DNA of 64,000 bases from Castanea sativa (GCF_040712315.1 NC_134013.1:18821001-18885000); one strand, 5' to 3'; positions 1 to 11,382 are shown, counted from the stretch's first letter. Made by a program: numbers and translations. The notes: generated by a model from the sequence alone, not told the origin.

Positions 1-1
1 C

Positions 2-451
2 TTGACTGGAATAAGTGTGGGTGGACAAAGATTATCAATTCCCACGTCGGTTTTTTCAACTGCGGGTACTATCATTGACTCTGGGACGGTCATTACACGT
101 TTACCTCCTACAGCATACAATGCATTGCGAACAACATTTCGCCAAATGATGCGTAATTATCCGATGATAAGCTCGAGTGATCCACTATTCGATACATGCT
201 ATGACCTTAGCAAGAGCCAGTCAGTTTCGATTCCAAACATAAGCTTTTTTTTTGGTGGTGGTGTGAGCTTGGATTTGAACAAAGTGGGAATACTTTACGT
301 GTTGGGGCAAACAGAAGCTTGTTTGGCTTTTGCTGGAAATACAGATCCAAGAAACATTACCATTTTCGGAAATGAACAACAGAAAGGATTAGAGGTTGTG
401 TATGATGTTGTTGGAGAGAGGATTGGGTTTCGTCCTGGTGGTTGTAGCTAA
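2..451 (+). CDS. Aspartyl protease (nepenthesin-like A1 family), 3' part only
   Basis: This is the C-terminal 149 residues of a pepsin-like plant aspartyl protease; the gene begins before the window, so no start codon is visible and the first codon (TTG) is simply the first complete one. The second catalytic aspartate lies in the motif TIIDSGTVITRLPP (residue 26 of the visible part), followed by the C-terminal lobe and the family's usual ending, a stretch with IFGNEQQ and then GFRPGGCS. These proteins are normally secreted or apoplastic endopeptidases with a signal peptide and a first DTG/DSG site, both outside this window. The frame is open to a TAA stop at 449-451, so the visible part looks functional. 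It resembles the Arabidopsis group around At5g10760/At5g10770. Family assignment is firm; the exact orthologue is not. Confidence 0.93.
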   Translation: MTGISVGGQRLSIPTSVFSTAGTIIDSGTVITRLPPTAYNALRTTFRQMMRNYPMISSSDPLFDTCYDLSKSQSVSIPNISFFFGGGVSLDLNKVGILYVLGQTEACLAFAGNTDPRNITIFGNEQQKGLEVVYDVVGERIGFRPGGCS

Positions 452-556
452 TGGAGTGATAGTAATATAATAAAGAAGCGAGTAACAAAGAGAAACTTTG
501 CGTTAGCTCATAGTGGACATTATTATGAATTATGGTACAATTAATGAATAAAACCA
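452..556 (+). terminator. 3' UTR and poly(A) signals of the protease gene
   Basis: Two AATAAA hexamers lie at 469-474 and 547-552. The second overlaps the target-site duplication of the solo LTR that starts at 557, so the original 3' end of the gene was probably at or just beyond the insertion point. This is inferred from motif and position only. Confidence 0.5.
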
Positions 557-1294
557 TGTTAGGGAAAAATCATAAATCCCCTCTAATGTCTATGTGTGAA
601 TTAAAATGTATAACTACCAAGCAATAGCAACATTATGGAATCAAAAAAAAATTCAACAAACACCACATAAACACATCTACAAAAGAACACTAAATCTTAC
701 ATGAAAAATCCTCTAGTGTAGAGGGAAAAACCACGAGACAACTTCGAAAAATATCCACTATGAAGTAAAGATTACAACTATCAAGTTAGTGCTAAACTTG
801 AGTCCACAATAAATTAGATACACATCAAATTAAATCTCAAGGAGTAAATACAATCTCACCACAAAGCTAGTAGCATAATCTTTCTCTGAATACTTCAACT
901 CTCTATGGTTGTAGCATTCAAAAACTTATGAGAACTCCACCAATTTATCTTCTTGTGTGCAACTTGAGTAAAGAAAAATTATCTCATTTTTCTTTTCCAC
1001 ACTCTCACTATGTTTCTCTCTATCTCTTCGGACTGCACCTCTCAGGGTGAAGCTATTTCTTTTCTGTGTTTCTTGTTCACTGGAACTCACACAAAATGGC
1101 CAAAATGACTCTGTTTGCTTTAGCTTCCCACTAGGCCGAATGGCCTCAGTTTCTTTCTTTTCTTCTTTTTTCAGTTTCAGCGTGTTAGACACGCCTGAGT
1201 CAAGTCTCATTAAGAGGCATGTTTGGAAGCAAGCTCATGAATCAGCTTTGACAAGGCATGTGGGCTGGACCCACACAGTGCTTTGCACCCAACA
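557..1294. mobile_element. Solo LTR with 5-bp target duplication AACCA
   Basis: A 738-bp block begins TGTTAGGG and ends CACCCAACA, so its ends are inverted (TGTTRGG). It is flanked by AACCA at 552-556 and again at 1295-1299. Those are the marks of an LTR retrotransposon reduced to one LTR by recombination. I see no coding sequence inside it; the short open frames around 926-1325 show no protein family. The ends look Copia-like, but the superfamily cannot be set from an LTR alone. Confidence 0.8.
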
Positions 1295-1590
1295 AACCAT
1301 TGATAAAAATCAATGGAAATGTTAATGAAGGTCATTGGACATGATCGAACTTGGATTACCCATATTTACCAAAGGACTTGGGCCTTTTGAGGATTTAGTG
1401 ATTTAGCGAATTAGAAAAATCCTAGCAATATCCTCAATGTTTGAAATAAAAGTTAAGTGAGATTAGTGGAAATCTATGTCCTCAAGATCTCTTTATTTAT
1501 ATAATGAAATTTTAGTTTTAATACATCTAAAAGTGAATATGGTTTTTTTTTTTTTTTTGGCTGAAATGGTGTTAAGCTATATTTAAAATT

Positions 1591-1770
1591 TGAGCAAGAC
1601 TTAGGTATAGTATTTTAGGTGTTGTTTCTTAGGTTCCTTTCTTAAAATTCAGCCATATGAATTTTTTCTCATGAGATGAGTGTGTATTTTTTAGTTAAAT
1701 AGCCATATAGCTGAATCTTAAAAATGGAACTTAAAGAACAACACCTAAGGTACTATACCTAAGTTTTATC
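1591..1770. mobile_element. Foldback MITE, Mutator-like, copy 1
   Basis: A 180-bp near-palindrome. The left arm (with ACTTAGGTATAGTATTTTAG, then GTTCCTTTCTTAAAATTCAG) is repeated in inverted form in the right arm up to CTATACCTAAGTTTTATC. The flanks are TTTAAAATT (1582-1590) and CTTAAAATC (1771-1779), a 9-bp duplication with 7 of 9 matching. A 9-bp duplication is typical of Mutator-like elements. A second copy of the same family lies at 39987-40165. Confidence 0.8.
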
Positions 1771-1864
1771 CTTAAAATCTTATTTCATAGTGGAATGAAT
1801 AATAGCTGATTTATTAGGTTAGAATAGGCTAGTAACTCCAAGGTAAAATTCTTAAAATCCTAAT

Positions 1865-2597
1865 TGTAAGGACACAATTCAAATTCCCAAACCACGACTG
1901 GGAGGAAAATGGGCTTGAAAGGCCTTTCTTCACAATGAATTTGTAGAGGGTGGGTTTGTAATTTAGATTTCAAGGATGGCTTAGACAATTACAAAAAGAA
2001 CGGGCTTTGGGCCCAATGGAACAAAACAAAGAATCGTTTGCAAATAGTAAGACTGAGAATTCCTCCTCGGACTGTTTCCGAGGATAGTTTCTAATAGTAT
2101 TTCTCAAGTTTGGATACAAATATTAATTGTCATACACTTTTTCTTTCCCAAAAAGCCTCCCTTTTCTTCGTATGCCTTCCCTCCTATTTATACTCCTCCT
2201 CTTCTCTTCATCATCTTCCACTTTATGGTTGCAACCCTGATTTTTGGATACTTGTCCCATCCATTCTTCCCTAAAGCCCGCTGGGATTTGGGACCAAGTT
2301 CCAAGCTCTATGCTCAGGTCCCATCCTTCCATCTATACTGTCAGCGTATCAATTACAGAGTTTTTAATGTATGGGCGGTGGTAGCAGCTCTACTTTAGAC
2401 ATTCCACCGCTCTTTCTACTGTCCTCCACGTATACTGTGTATCCTCGGCGTAACATTCCGAGGACAAATCTACTCCTCGGACGGTATGGGACACTTAAAT
2501 ACTCCACGATCATTTTGATGTTTTCGGATTTGGGTTTCTAGCCCAAAAGACCTCGTTGGGCCGTCCTTCATAAATTACTGGGCCCAATACCCCTACA
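1865..2597. mobile_element. Solo LTR with 5-bp target duplication CTAAT
   Basis: A 733-bp block begins TGTAAGGACACAATTC and ends CCCCTACA. CTAAT is found exactly on both sides (1860-1864 and 2598-2602). It carries the words CCTCGGAC and CCGAGGAT, and its start resembles that of the large gypsy element at 44036 (TGTAAGTGCACAATTG), so it is likely a related gypsy LTR. It has no protein-coding content. Confidence 0.85.
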
Positions 2598-2602
2598 CTA
2601 AT

Positions 2603-3211
2603 GATTCATGGTTAAATTAACTAGGCTAAATTGTAAATTGTACTCTTTAATTTTGGCTAAAATTCAATTAAGTCTATTTACTTTGGTTTCAATCATTGAG
2701 TCATCTAACTTTAACAATCATTCAATGTAATTCTTTCGTTACAATGACAGTGTTAGTCACCCAAAAAAATGAGGTCATTTTGAGCTTATTAAATTTTAAA
2801 AATAAAATCCAAAAAAAAAATTATCTCAAATTTAAATGTCATGTGAAAAACTTTCTTATTCTGCATATTTGTTCAAGTCAGAATGAGCAATGGGCAATTA
2901 TTAGAACTTGTGTTGTAGCACGTCCAAGTCATTTTTTTTAAGTCCCTTGGGAACAACCATGGGGTTGAGTCTAATGAGCAACTATTCCCTATGGGCCTCA
3001 TAAGTTTCAAGTTTCAGCAATAACAGAAAGTGGTTTATGGGTATAATGATTATGTATAAACCTTTAAATTTATTGTTCATCTTGTTTGTATTGTGACTTA
3101 TGCGTGTGTGCTTGTGGGTATGATGATTGCTTATGGCACTAAAAGCATGAATTGGTTATGTTTCTTGCATCTATAGTAATAATTGCTTTCCAATTCTTGA
3201 AGGTTGCCTCC
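2603..3211. other. AT-rich spacer
   Basis: No gene, RNA or clear repeat is visible. It contains an A-rich run near 2811-2820. The last part may be 5' flank or leader of the decayed Harbinger element, but I could not find its terminal inverted repeats. Confidence 0.4.
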
Positions 3212-4466
3212 ATGCATCGCTCTTTATTTCGCAAATTGCTTCTTGATGACACAGATGAGGATGAGGATGAGATAATCAAAGAACTTGTTATGGAAACATC
3301 ACAACCTAAACGTCATCGCTATATCCGACGTAATCATTTGGCAAGCCATGAGAAGCTTTTTCTTGACTATTTTACTCCCACACCAATATATCCACCCACT
3401 TTATTTCATAGGAGATTTGGGATGAAACGTTCTCTTTTTCTCCGCATTCAATCTAAGGTAGAAGCTCATGACTCTTATTTTGTCCAAAAAAGAAATAGTG
3501 CCAACAAACTTGGTTTATCTTTATCACAAAAGATAACTACTGCACTTAGAATGCTTGCGTATGGAGTATCGAGTGATTTGATGGATGAATATGTGTGGAT
3601 TGAAGAAACTACTGCATTAGAAATTTTGAAAAAATTTGTTACTACGATAATTGATGTTTTCTCTGAGCAATACTTGAGAAAGCCAAACAATGAAGACATT
3701 GCTAGACTGTTAGTTCATGGTGAACGTCGAGGCTTTCCAGGTATGTTAGGTTCAATTGATTGCATGTATTAGAAGTGGAAAAATTGTCCAGCTGCATGGA
3801 AATATTAATATTGTGGTCATATTTGTGAGCCTACTATTATTTTGGAGGTAGTAACATCATATGATTTTTGGATATAGCATGTATTTTTTGGGTTACCTAG
3901 GTCAAATAATGACATTAATGTGTTAGAGCAGTCTCATATAGTTAATGATCTTGTTGAAGGACGTGCTCCTGCAGTACATTACTCAATCAATGGTCATGAC
4001 TGCATAATGGGATATTACCTTGCTGATGGCATATATCCAAAGTAGGCAACATTTGTGAAAACAATCCCAGCTCCACAAGAAAAAAAGCAAAAATTATTTA
4101 CAGCAGCCCAAGAGGCATATAGGAAGGATGTTGAGCATGCATTTAGAGTGCTTCAAGCACGTTTCGCAATTGTCCATGGACTTGCACAATTTTTCCATCT
4201 TGAAACACTCCAAAAGATCATGAAAGTATGCATAATTCTCCATAACATGATTGTTGAAGATAAGCGGGGATGATAATGAAGTGGTAGACTTGGATTATGA
4301 ACAAATTGATGGAGTGGAGAATCCTCCTATGCAAGTTTCACGTGAACAAAGTGATGGACTTATGTCATACATTGAGAGTTATGGACGCATTAGAGACCAA
4401 AAATTTCATTCTCAACTCTAGTTAGACCTCATTGAACATTTATGGCAATTGCAAGGCGAGTCGTAG
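3212..4466 (+). pseudogene. PIF/Harbinger-type transposase (HARBI1-like nuclease), decayed
   Basis: The reading frame matches plant HARBI1-like DDE nucleases from an N-terminal region with an acidic stretch (DDTDEDEDE) to the C-terminal HLETLQKIMKVCIILHNMIV segment. Parts of the DDE triad are still present: GSIDC, NNDINVL and DVEHAF. Four in-frame stops interrupt it at 3770-3772 (TAG), 3806-3808 (TAA), 3875-3877 (TAG) and 4043-4045 (TAG), yet the frame is unbroken up to about 4270. There a one-base shift leads to a last segment, itself with one stop (near 4420), ending at TAG 4464-4466. The start is the ATG at 3212; the open frame extends further upstream without another ATG. No companion Myb-like ORF is visible. 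A source of transposase is excluded by the stops. Confidence 0.85.
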
Positions 4467-4679
4467 GAACTTCGTTTTTTATATGCTAAGAAGCATGAGT
4501 CATAGGAACTTATGCAAGTGTGTGAGTTTTATTGTAATTTGGTTTGAGTTATGTATGTGAGTAATCTATGGACTACATTGTTCCAGTTATAATATGTGTT
4601 CTATTTTATATGTTTTCTTATAAAGTTCCTCCATTTCATAGTTCACATTGTTCCAAGATTGCTTCCAGACAATTGAGAC

Positions 4680-4701
4680 GATTGTTTTAGTCAAAGATAA
4701 A

Positions 4702-4755
<54 letters not shown>

Positions 4756-5000
4756 ATTTTTAAAAAAAATGTTGTTATACTAGACAATAATAGGCTATCA
4801 TGACGATTGAGAAATTTTTTTTTAGTCAAAAGATAAATTTGTATATATATAATTTGGGGTTAAAACAAAATATTATTGTTACACTAGATGATTATTTGCT
4901 ATCATGATGATTGAAAAATTGTTTTGGTAAAAAAAAAATGTATAAGTATAATTTGGGGTTAAAAAAATCACTTGTTAACATTAGACAATTATTTGCCATC
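4680..5000. repeat. Three diverged tandem copies with a (GT)21 tract
   Basis: A module with the words 'agacaat', 'gatgattga', 'agtcaaagataaattt' and 'tataatttggggtt' recurs about three times at spacings of roughly 110-120 bp, each copy diverged. The first copy contains a (GT)21 microsatellite at 4705-4746 followed by a short AT tract. No function is apparent. Confidence 0.65.
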
Positions 5001-5125
5001 GTGTGGCAGCGGCGGTAGCGGTAGCGGTAGCGGTTGCAGTGGTGATGGTGATGGCAGTGGAAGAGTCAATGGCGGCGGCAGTGGTGGCAGCAGAAGTGAA
5101 AGTGGTAGTGGTTGTGATTATTGTT
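5001..5125. repeat. GGC/GGT/GGA-rich trinucleotide tract
   Basis: An imperfect trinucleotide array (ggc-agc-ggc-ggt-agc-ggt and similar) stands out as the most GC-rich stretch of its surroundings. In one frame it would encode a Gly/Ser-rich peptide, but there is no supporting ORF, start or homologous domain, so I read it as simple-sequence DNA. Confidence 0.6.
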
Positions 5126-6290
5126 TATTATAGTGAATATATTATTTTACTGTATTAGATATATTATTTTATTATGATGTTTATATTATTTTATTGTGTT
5201 GAAAGCTAAAATAGATCCACTGCTGCTAGATGTTTTGTAAAGTGAGTAGATGAAATAGATAAACTTTTTGTGGTGCTAAATAGCTAAATTTTTAGTTCCA
5301 CCACTGTTGTTGCACTAACTAGCTATTTGTCTATTTCCCAATAACCAGAAAAAGAAAGGGAAAAACTAGATTCCTTTCCATTTAACGCAATCTCTTTCTC
5401 TGAACGTACTTGGATCTTTAGAAAGTTAGGCTTCTTGCTTGTGCTCGCCTTTGGACATGTTAATGGAGATGAGCTGAAACTTGGAAGTTTTTCTCATGGA
5501 GACAATCTACCTTAGACACAGTTGTGGACATTGGTGGTCCATACACTTTTACTAGAGTCGCATTTGGAAGGAAGGAGGTTGGGTAGCTTTAGGCCTTTGG
5601 GTATCACTTCCTTTGCTTTCTTTATCTCACACTCTCTTCCTTTGTGTTTGATATGTGAACACTGGTTTCATTTTCTACCATACAAAGAAGTGGGTTTCAT
5701 TTACCTCTCAAATTTCATCATATTTGAATCTGATTTAATCTCCTCAAAGTAAGATCTGTGCCAAAAGTTCCTTGGGTATGAAAGTTCCTTTCCCATTTTC
5801 TTATTTCGTGGGTTTTCTCTTTTGAAGACTTTTGTTGTGTATCAAGGTTCCAAAGATCAAACCTTTTCAATTGCGGCTACCAACTAGGAACCCTATGGAA
5901 TAGGCTTAAAACTCATGAATGTGGATGTGGCATACCAAACATAAGGATTACATTCAGATTATGATTCCACTTATAGAAGTTCATTTCAACATTATCAGAG
6001 TTCTAATTTCTTTTGAATAGAAAGAGCAAAAGCTAAATTACTTCTATAGGCCAAATACAATGAACACCAAAAAAAAACAAAAGGGAAAATTGTTAGGACA
6101 TGTATGAATGATATTAGGAACATATGTCAATTTAGAATTGACTAATCTTTTAACAAAACGCATTTTACTTGTATTTGGGTAGATTTAAAATGTGTTTAAT
6201 ATTTCAAAGCACAAGAGTTCAAGTCTAATATTGAAACCATGCAAATCTATTCAAAAAACAAGTAAAGAAGTGCTGATTTATTAAAACTCG
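5126..6290. other. Spacer without recognisable gene
   Basis: AT-rich DNA. The part at 5215-5330 ('gtggtgctaaatagctaaattt') resembles sequence near 33180 and may be a remnant of a shared foldback element. The open frame at 5522-5752 has no recognisable protein family. Confidence 0.4.
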
Positions 6291-6294
6291 ACAG

Positions 6295-7035
6295 CTGCTC
6301 GACACTTGACTGTTCTATTCTCACATTGTGCAGTTCCAACATCACATGTGACAATTTTTTTCTCACATTTGGTGGTTCCCTTACTTTTTTCTCACATTTA
6401 ACGGTTCTACCCTCACATTGTGCAGTTCCAACATCTCATATAACAGTTTTTTCTCACATGTGGTAGTTCCCTTACTCTCTTTTTTTCTCATATTTAATAG
6501 TTTTATTCTCACATTGTGCAGAGCCAACATCACATATGACAGTTATTTTGTCACATTGGGTAGTTCCCTTACTTTTTCTCACACTTGACGGTTTCATCCT
6601 CACATTGTGCAATTCCAACATTGCATATGACAGTTCTTTTCTCACATTTGGTGGTTCCTTTACCCTTTTTTTTTCTCACATTTAACGGTTCCATCATCAC
6701 ATTGTGTAGTTCCAACATCATATGTGACAGTTCTTTTCTCACATTTGGTAATTCCCTTATTTTTTTCTCACATTTGACAGTTCCATTGTCATATTAAGTA
6801 GTACTAACATCACATCTGACTTTATTTTTGTCACATTCATTGGTACCCTATTTTTGTATTCTCAAATTTAACCATTCCATTATTACATTGGGCAGTACCC
6901 ACATTACTCCTGACCGTACTTTTGTCACATTCGGTGGTGCCCTATTTTTTTCCTTACAATTAACAGTTCAATCGTCACAGTAAGCACTACTAATATCACA
7001 TCTGACCATAATTTTACATTTAGGCTTATCACTGA
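6295..7035. repeat. Minisatellite, about 94-bp unit, eight anchors
   Basis: The anchor word TCACATTGTGCAGTTCCAAC and its variants begin at 6321, 6413, 6509, 6600, 6697, 6789, 6883 and 6975, a spacing of 91-97 bp. Each unit has sub-blocks beginning CTCACATTT-GGTGGTTCCC and CTCACATTTAACGGTTC, which suggests growth from a shorter ancestor of roughly 30 bp. Copies diverge most toward the right end. No coding role is visible. Confidence 0.85.
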
Positions 7036-7358
7036 GGTTATTTTTTTACTTATTAATAACCGCTCATCATAATAGTAATTTTTTTTAAGTTATTAAAAAA
7101 TTTAGATCTAAAATTGAAAACCAAAAAAAAAAAAAAAAGCATCCCATAAAATTAGCTCAACCACATTAATTACTCTTATTCACAACAAAAAAAAAACAAT
7201 TGGAATTATCTTGGTTTCTTCCTCAAATATTTGAATATACCAATTAACTTCCTATCTATCTCCCTTGGTAGCTTCCATCACATTCAGGGGCATACCTCCC
7301 TATAAAATAACATAGTTGAGGTCATTTCTCTAATGTTTATATCTTTATTATTTATATA
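7036..7358. other. AT-rich spacer
   Basis: Contains poly(A) runs near 7122-7138 and 7187-7197 and no feature I can support. Confidence 0.4.
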
Positions 7359-7913
7359 TGATGGTGAACCAAAAATTAGACTATCTTTAATTCGTCTATA
7401 GTATCATCCAAGACCAGAAAGGTCATCCAAGTGCAAGAAGGTCGTCCAACATGGAGTCACCTGGACGACCGCCAAACACTTAGAAATTTTCAGAGTAAAT
7501 CTATATCCAAAAGCTTATAATTTGGACCATGTTCTACTATTCTAAAGTAGAAGCAAAATTCTTATTCATAGCTCTAACTTCCCACTAAGTTCTTAACTTC
7601 TAATGGCAGTTGTAGAAGTTAAGTCTGAACCTTCTAACTTCCATCCACGTTGAGGAAGTTATTAAACAAGTAACCACTCCAAAATTCACTATAAAAAGTC
7701 TCAGCCATATGAAATCAAAGTAAGTTTTTCACTACTTATAAAGTTGGAATTCCTGAGTTCAAGAGAGAAAACTAACTTAAGCATCAGAGGGTTCTTGGCC
7801 AATTCACCTCAGTCAGCTTTGATCTTGTACTTTTTTCTTTTCAAGCCTTCCAAGCAATCTCAAGCCCATTGAAGCTTGGAGCATTCAACCTACTGATTTT
7901 CTATGCATCATCA
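7359..7913. mobile_element. Solo LTR with 5-bp target duplication ATATA
   Basis: A 555-bp block with inverted ends TGATGGTGA...GCATCATCA, flanked by ATATA at 7354-7358 and 7914-7918. It holds a TATA-like 'ctataaaaagtctcag' near 7690, fitting an LTR promoter, and the recurrent word 'ggtcgtccaa'. The duplicated target is low-complexity, which weakens it slightly, but the match of the ends supports the boundaries. Confidence 0.72.
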
Positions 7914-10311
7914 ATATATACTATAAAACTGAAGATGTATAACCTTATGTGCTCTCTAATTATTCTTATGCAACATCTACAACTTAATCATAGTTGTGTG
8001 ATTATTATGGTGTTTAAGGTTGGAAATAGGGTGATTATACAATTAGCAAGTTATGCAAAAAATCCAGTACAAAGATTGTTGACAATTTTAAAATTTTCAG
8101 TAAACACTTGAATTGAAACTATAGACCCATTATGAAATGGTCATCAATCAAGGCTACTACACTAGGTTTTATATTTTTTAGGTATTTTCATTAGATCCAT
8201 GTGTGCGGAAGTGTCAAATGACTGTGTTCGACACGAGTATAACCACCCCAACTAAAGTTTCTATGCAATTTTGTTTCATAAAATTATTATTATATTTAGA
8301 CCCATCTAAAACAAAATAAACATCCCAAAAAATTTCCACAATAACAAAAAATACCAATAGGAAAGCTAAAAACAAATAAGCACAATTGACCGATTTTACC
8401 AAAAATGAACAACCCAGTCCTTTTTTAAAAAAAATTATCAAAATAATTTTGTCATTGAGAGTTTAGCATATCAACCATAATGATAAGTGTGAGCCTCATT
8501 TGAGTCAGCAGAGCCTCTACTAGTTAAGTCTGAGAGAGCCCTAATAGCAATGAAATGTTTTCGTTGTTGAAGAATTGTCGGTGCCACAAAGCACTTCTCT
8601 CTCTCTCTCTCTTAGGGTTTTGCAAAATTTATACAAACTCGTCATTCTAAAGCCATTTGGTATTTGTTCCTATAAAATATTGGAATGTGTAATTTGAACA
8701 TAATTGGCTGTTAAAAGGTTAATTTTCATATCTATACTTTGTTCGAATCAATATGGTGGTAAGTTGGTTTATTTTTTGTTGAGCAACTCTGGTTCGGATC
8801 CTTCACGCTTGCAATTTTTATTTTTTTGAATTTTGAATTTTCTGTCCATAAGCTAAAAAGTGCACAAGATCCTACGCCCAAGAAAAACCCTAGTTCATCC
8901 CAAATCTTCTTTCCTTCAATGTCTGTGATAACAGCCACCGACTTTCCTCTCTTTCTCTTCCCTTTTGTTCAAAGTCTCCACCTTTTTGCGTCACTAAAAT
9001 CTCAGCATGTCTCATCCTTATTCTATAGTTTTCCATTTGGGTTTTTTGCCATTTGACTTTTGTATTGTTGAATTGTTATTAATCTCGTTTTATTTTTGTT
9101 TTCCTTTTGGTTTCACAAGGCCAAGTATGGATACAGGTGGGGGCTCGAGCACTGGCCCAATTTTATTTTTTAAGTAGGTTAATTTTCAAAAAAGAAAAGA
9201 AGGACTTGGGCCCCCTTACAAAAAGCTTGTGCCCCTCTGAAATTGTAAACCATTGACCCAGCGTTCCAGCCTACTAGCCCACATGTAAAAAAAAAAAAAA
9301 GTTTAGTCCAAAAATGTAATCCTAGCAATCCGACTGAAGACTCCAGTCTCCAAAGTCCAAACGGAAAAACAAAAGAAAAAAAGAGAAGAAAACCTAAGGC
9401 TAAGAGGCAAGACAAAGAGAGTGAGAGACTTTTCAAAAAAAAAAAGACTAAGTGAAAGGCGAGAGACTCAGAGTGAGAGAGACTTTGCCACTGCCCACGC
9501 CGTGAGTGAAGCTACCAAAATGCGAGGTGAGAGCTTGAAATCATTTCCATAAATTCTATATATATTTTTATCTTTTATAATTATTTTTTTTTTTTAAACG
9601 TTTTGGGCTGGAATTTAATGGCCCACCTCATCAACGGAAGGGTCTGAATCAAAGCAAAATGTAACGTTAGAATGGTAAAATCATAAAATAATAATATTTC
9701 CAAATTTTAAGATGTAAAATTTTTTTTGATACAATATAAAATTTTACTTTAGTCTAATCTAAATGTAAATGTGTGTGAAATTTTCTTCTGGAAACTTGAA
9801 CCTCAACTCTTGCTCCCACATCCCACAAGCACTTATACTTATGGAATGATCACCGCACTAAAAATGTGCAAGTCGATGTAAATTGCAACTTTATGAGATC
9901 ATGAAAAAGAAAATTGTAACTTTATGATAATAATGGTCATTGAAGGGCAACGAAGACAATGAACAAATGGAACCAGATGCGCATTTTCATTTCAAAAAGA
10001 ACAGCACAAAAGTCATTGAAGGGCATGTTTTCTGGACTTTTGGCCTCCTTTTTAATAAAGGGTCCGTTGTTTTTAAAGTTTTAAACACGTGTTTTTAGCT
10101 ATTGACCTGAAACACATGTTACATGCAAGTAAATTAAAAAAAAAAAAGCTCAGGCCAGGAGTTCAAGAGTCAAAATAGTCATAAGGTCAAAAAATTATTA
10201 TGAGGAATTGACTAGAAAACATTGAACATTTGGCATGCCTTCTATACATTGAATCAATTTGCATTATAAATTCATATTGTAGGTAGAACTAGCGGTTGAT
10301 GAATTGGCAAT
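7914..10311. other. Intergenic DNA with transposon scraps
   Basis: No gene is supported. There is a CT microsatellite near 8597-8612. The part at 9135-9290 has 'gggggctcgagcactggccc' and 'gacttgggcccccttac', resembling degenerate ends of a DNA transposon; similar words occur at 33610-33710 and 59810-59860. Open frames at 7869-8111, 8214-8441, 8826-9056 and 9179-9436 show no recognisable domain. Confidence 0.4.
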
Positions 10312-10465
10312 TTTTATGGGTGTTTGGTTTGTGTTTTTAAACAACTATTTTTAGTTTCTAAACAACATTTTATGTATTTTTTCGTACTTTTTCACCCACA
10401 CGTATTTTTACAAATGTTTTTAAACAATAATTTTCAGTTTTTAAACACATATACCAAATAGGCTC
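10312..10465. mobile_element. Small foldback MITE
   Basis: The left end GGTGTTTGGTTTGTGTTTTT and the right end AAACACATATACCAAATAGG are inverted versions of each other, with internal inverted words TTTTTAGTTT / TTTTCAGTTTTT. This is the usual design of short plant MITEs. No target duplication could be fixed. Confidence 0.6.
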
Positions 10466-10672
10466 TAAGTATTTTTAATAGACATACCTATGATTTAAAT
10501 TTCCAAAATCCTAATATTGATTTATATATATAATGCATAATTATACGTTCCATGAACAGTTGTTGGAAATTTAATCAATGTAATTCATGCTGTTGTAGCA
10601 TTTTACATGCCAAAGTGATCAATGAAGAAAAATTGGATGACTCAGCAAAAATAAATAAATAATCCGAAATTA

Positions 10673-10962
10673 TTTTTCTTCCTTTGTAATTTTATTTTGT
10701 ATGAATTTTAATTCAAGTGAAATTATTTTTACCAAAACACTGAATACCTCTGGAAAACATAGCATCACAAAAAATAGCATATTGGATGGTATGTAAATGT
10801 TACCTTTAGGGCATAATTTTTGTTGTTATTATTATTTTTTATAATTATGATGGAGCTTGAATAAATTGTATCCACTCCATGATGATCTAATTTTTACCAT
10901 TCAATTAAGATATCAATAAATGAAATTATTTTTTGTGTAGGTAGGTAGGATTTGAAGGTGAA
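10673..10962. repeat. Duplicated segment, copy A (uninterrupted)
   Basis: Shares a collinear series of words with 11568-12347: TTTCTTCCTTTGTAATTT, AATTCAAGTGAAATTATTTT, ATTGGATGGTATGTAAATGT, and a GTGTAGGTAGG ending. Copy A lacks the 490-bp MITE found in copy B and so shows the empty site. Confidence 0.7.
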
Positions 10963-11382
10963 TTTTGACAAATTCACCATTAGATTACATCTTCTTATAT
11001 CTTCCATACTTACAAAATTTCTAAAAAATTAAAGATTGATAGTTATATCATCAATAAATTGTTTTTATTGCAAGTTTTTTGTAGTTTCAAATTATGCATA
11101 AAATTTAAACTTATAGATCAAATAATAAATAATATTCGATTGATACAAAATTTGACACGTGTATTAAAAGCGTACAGAATATGCAATTTAGCAGTTAGAT
11201 TTTTAAAATATGTAATAATGTTTATTTTATTGGGTAAGGTTGTAGTTTTGAGTTACAACCAATTTTGTAACTAAGTTTTGTCATAATAATAAAAACCCAT
11301 AAAATTTGTTGTCTAGTTAGTATATATATACTTTTTAGAAAGATTTCTAGTTAGTATTGTTGGGCCAAAAGTCTTGGAGAGT

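Noticed and set aside
926..1325. Overlapping open frames on both strands
   Set aside because: They lie mostly inside the solo LTR 557-1294, are low in complexity and match no family.
2123..2332. 69-codon frame on the minus strand
   Set aside because: Entirely inside the solo LTR 1865-2597; no domain.
5001..5125. Gly/Ser-rich coding region
   Set aside because: Simple trinucleotide repeat with no start, no splice context and no conserved flank.
6295..7035. CRISPR-like array
   Set aside because: Plant genome, units vary throughout and there are no unique spacers between constant repeats.
9520..9545. Short exon with donor (ATGCGAG|GTGAGAG)
   Set aside because: No downstream exon with a matching frame or protein family could be found.
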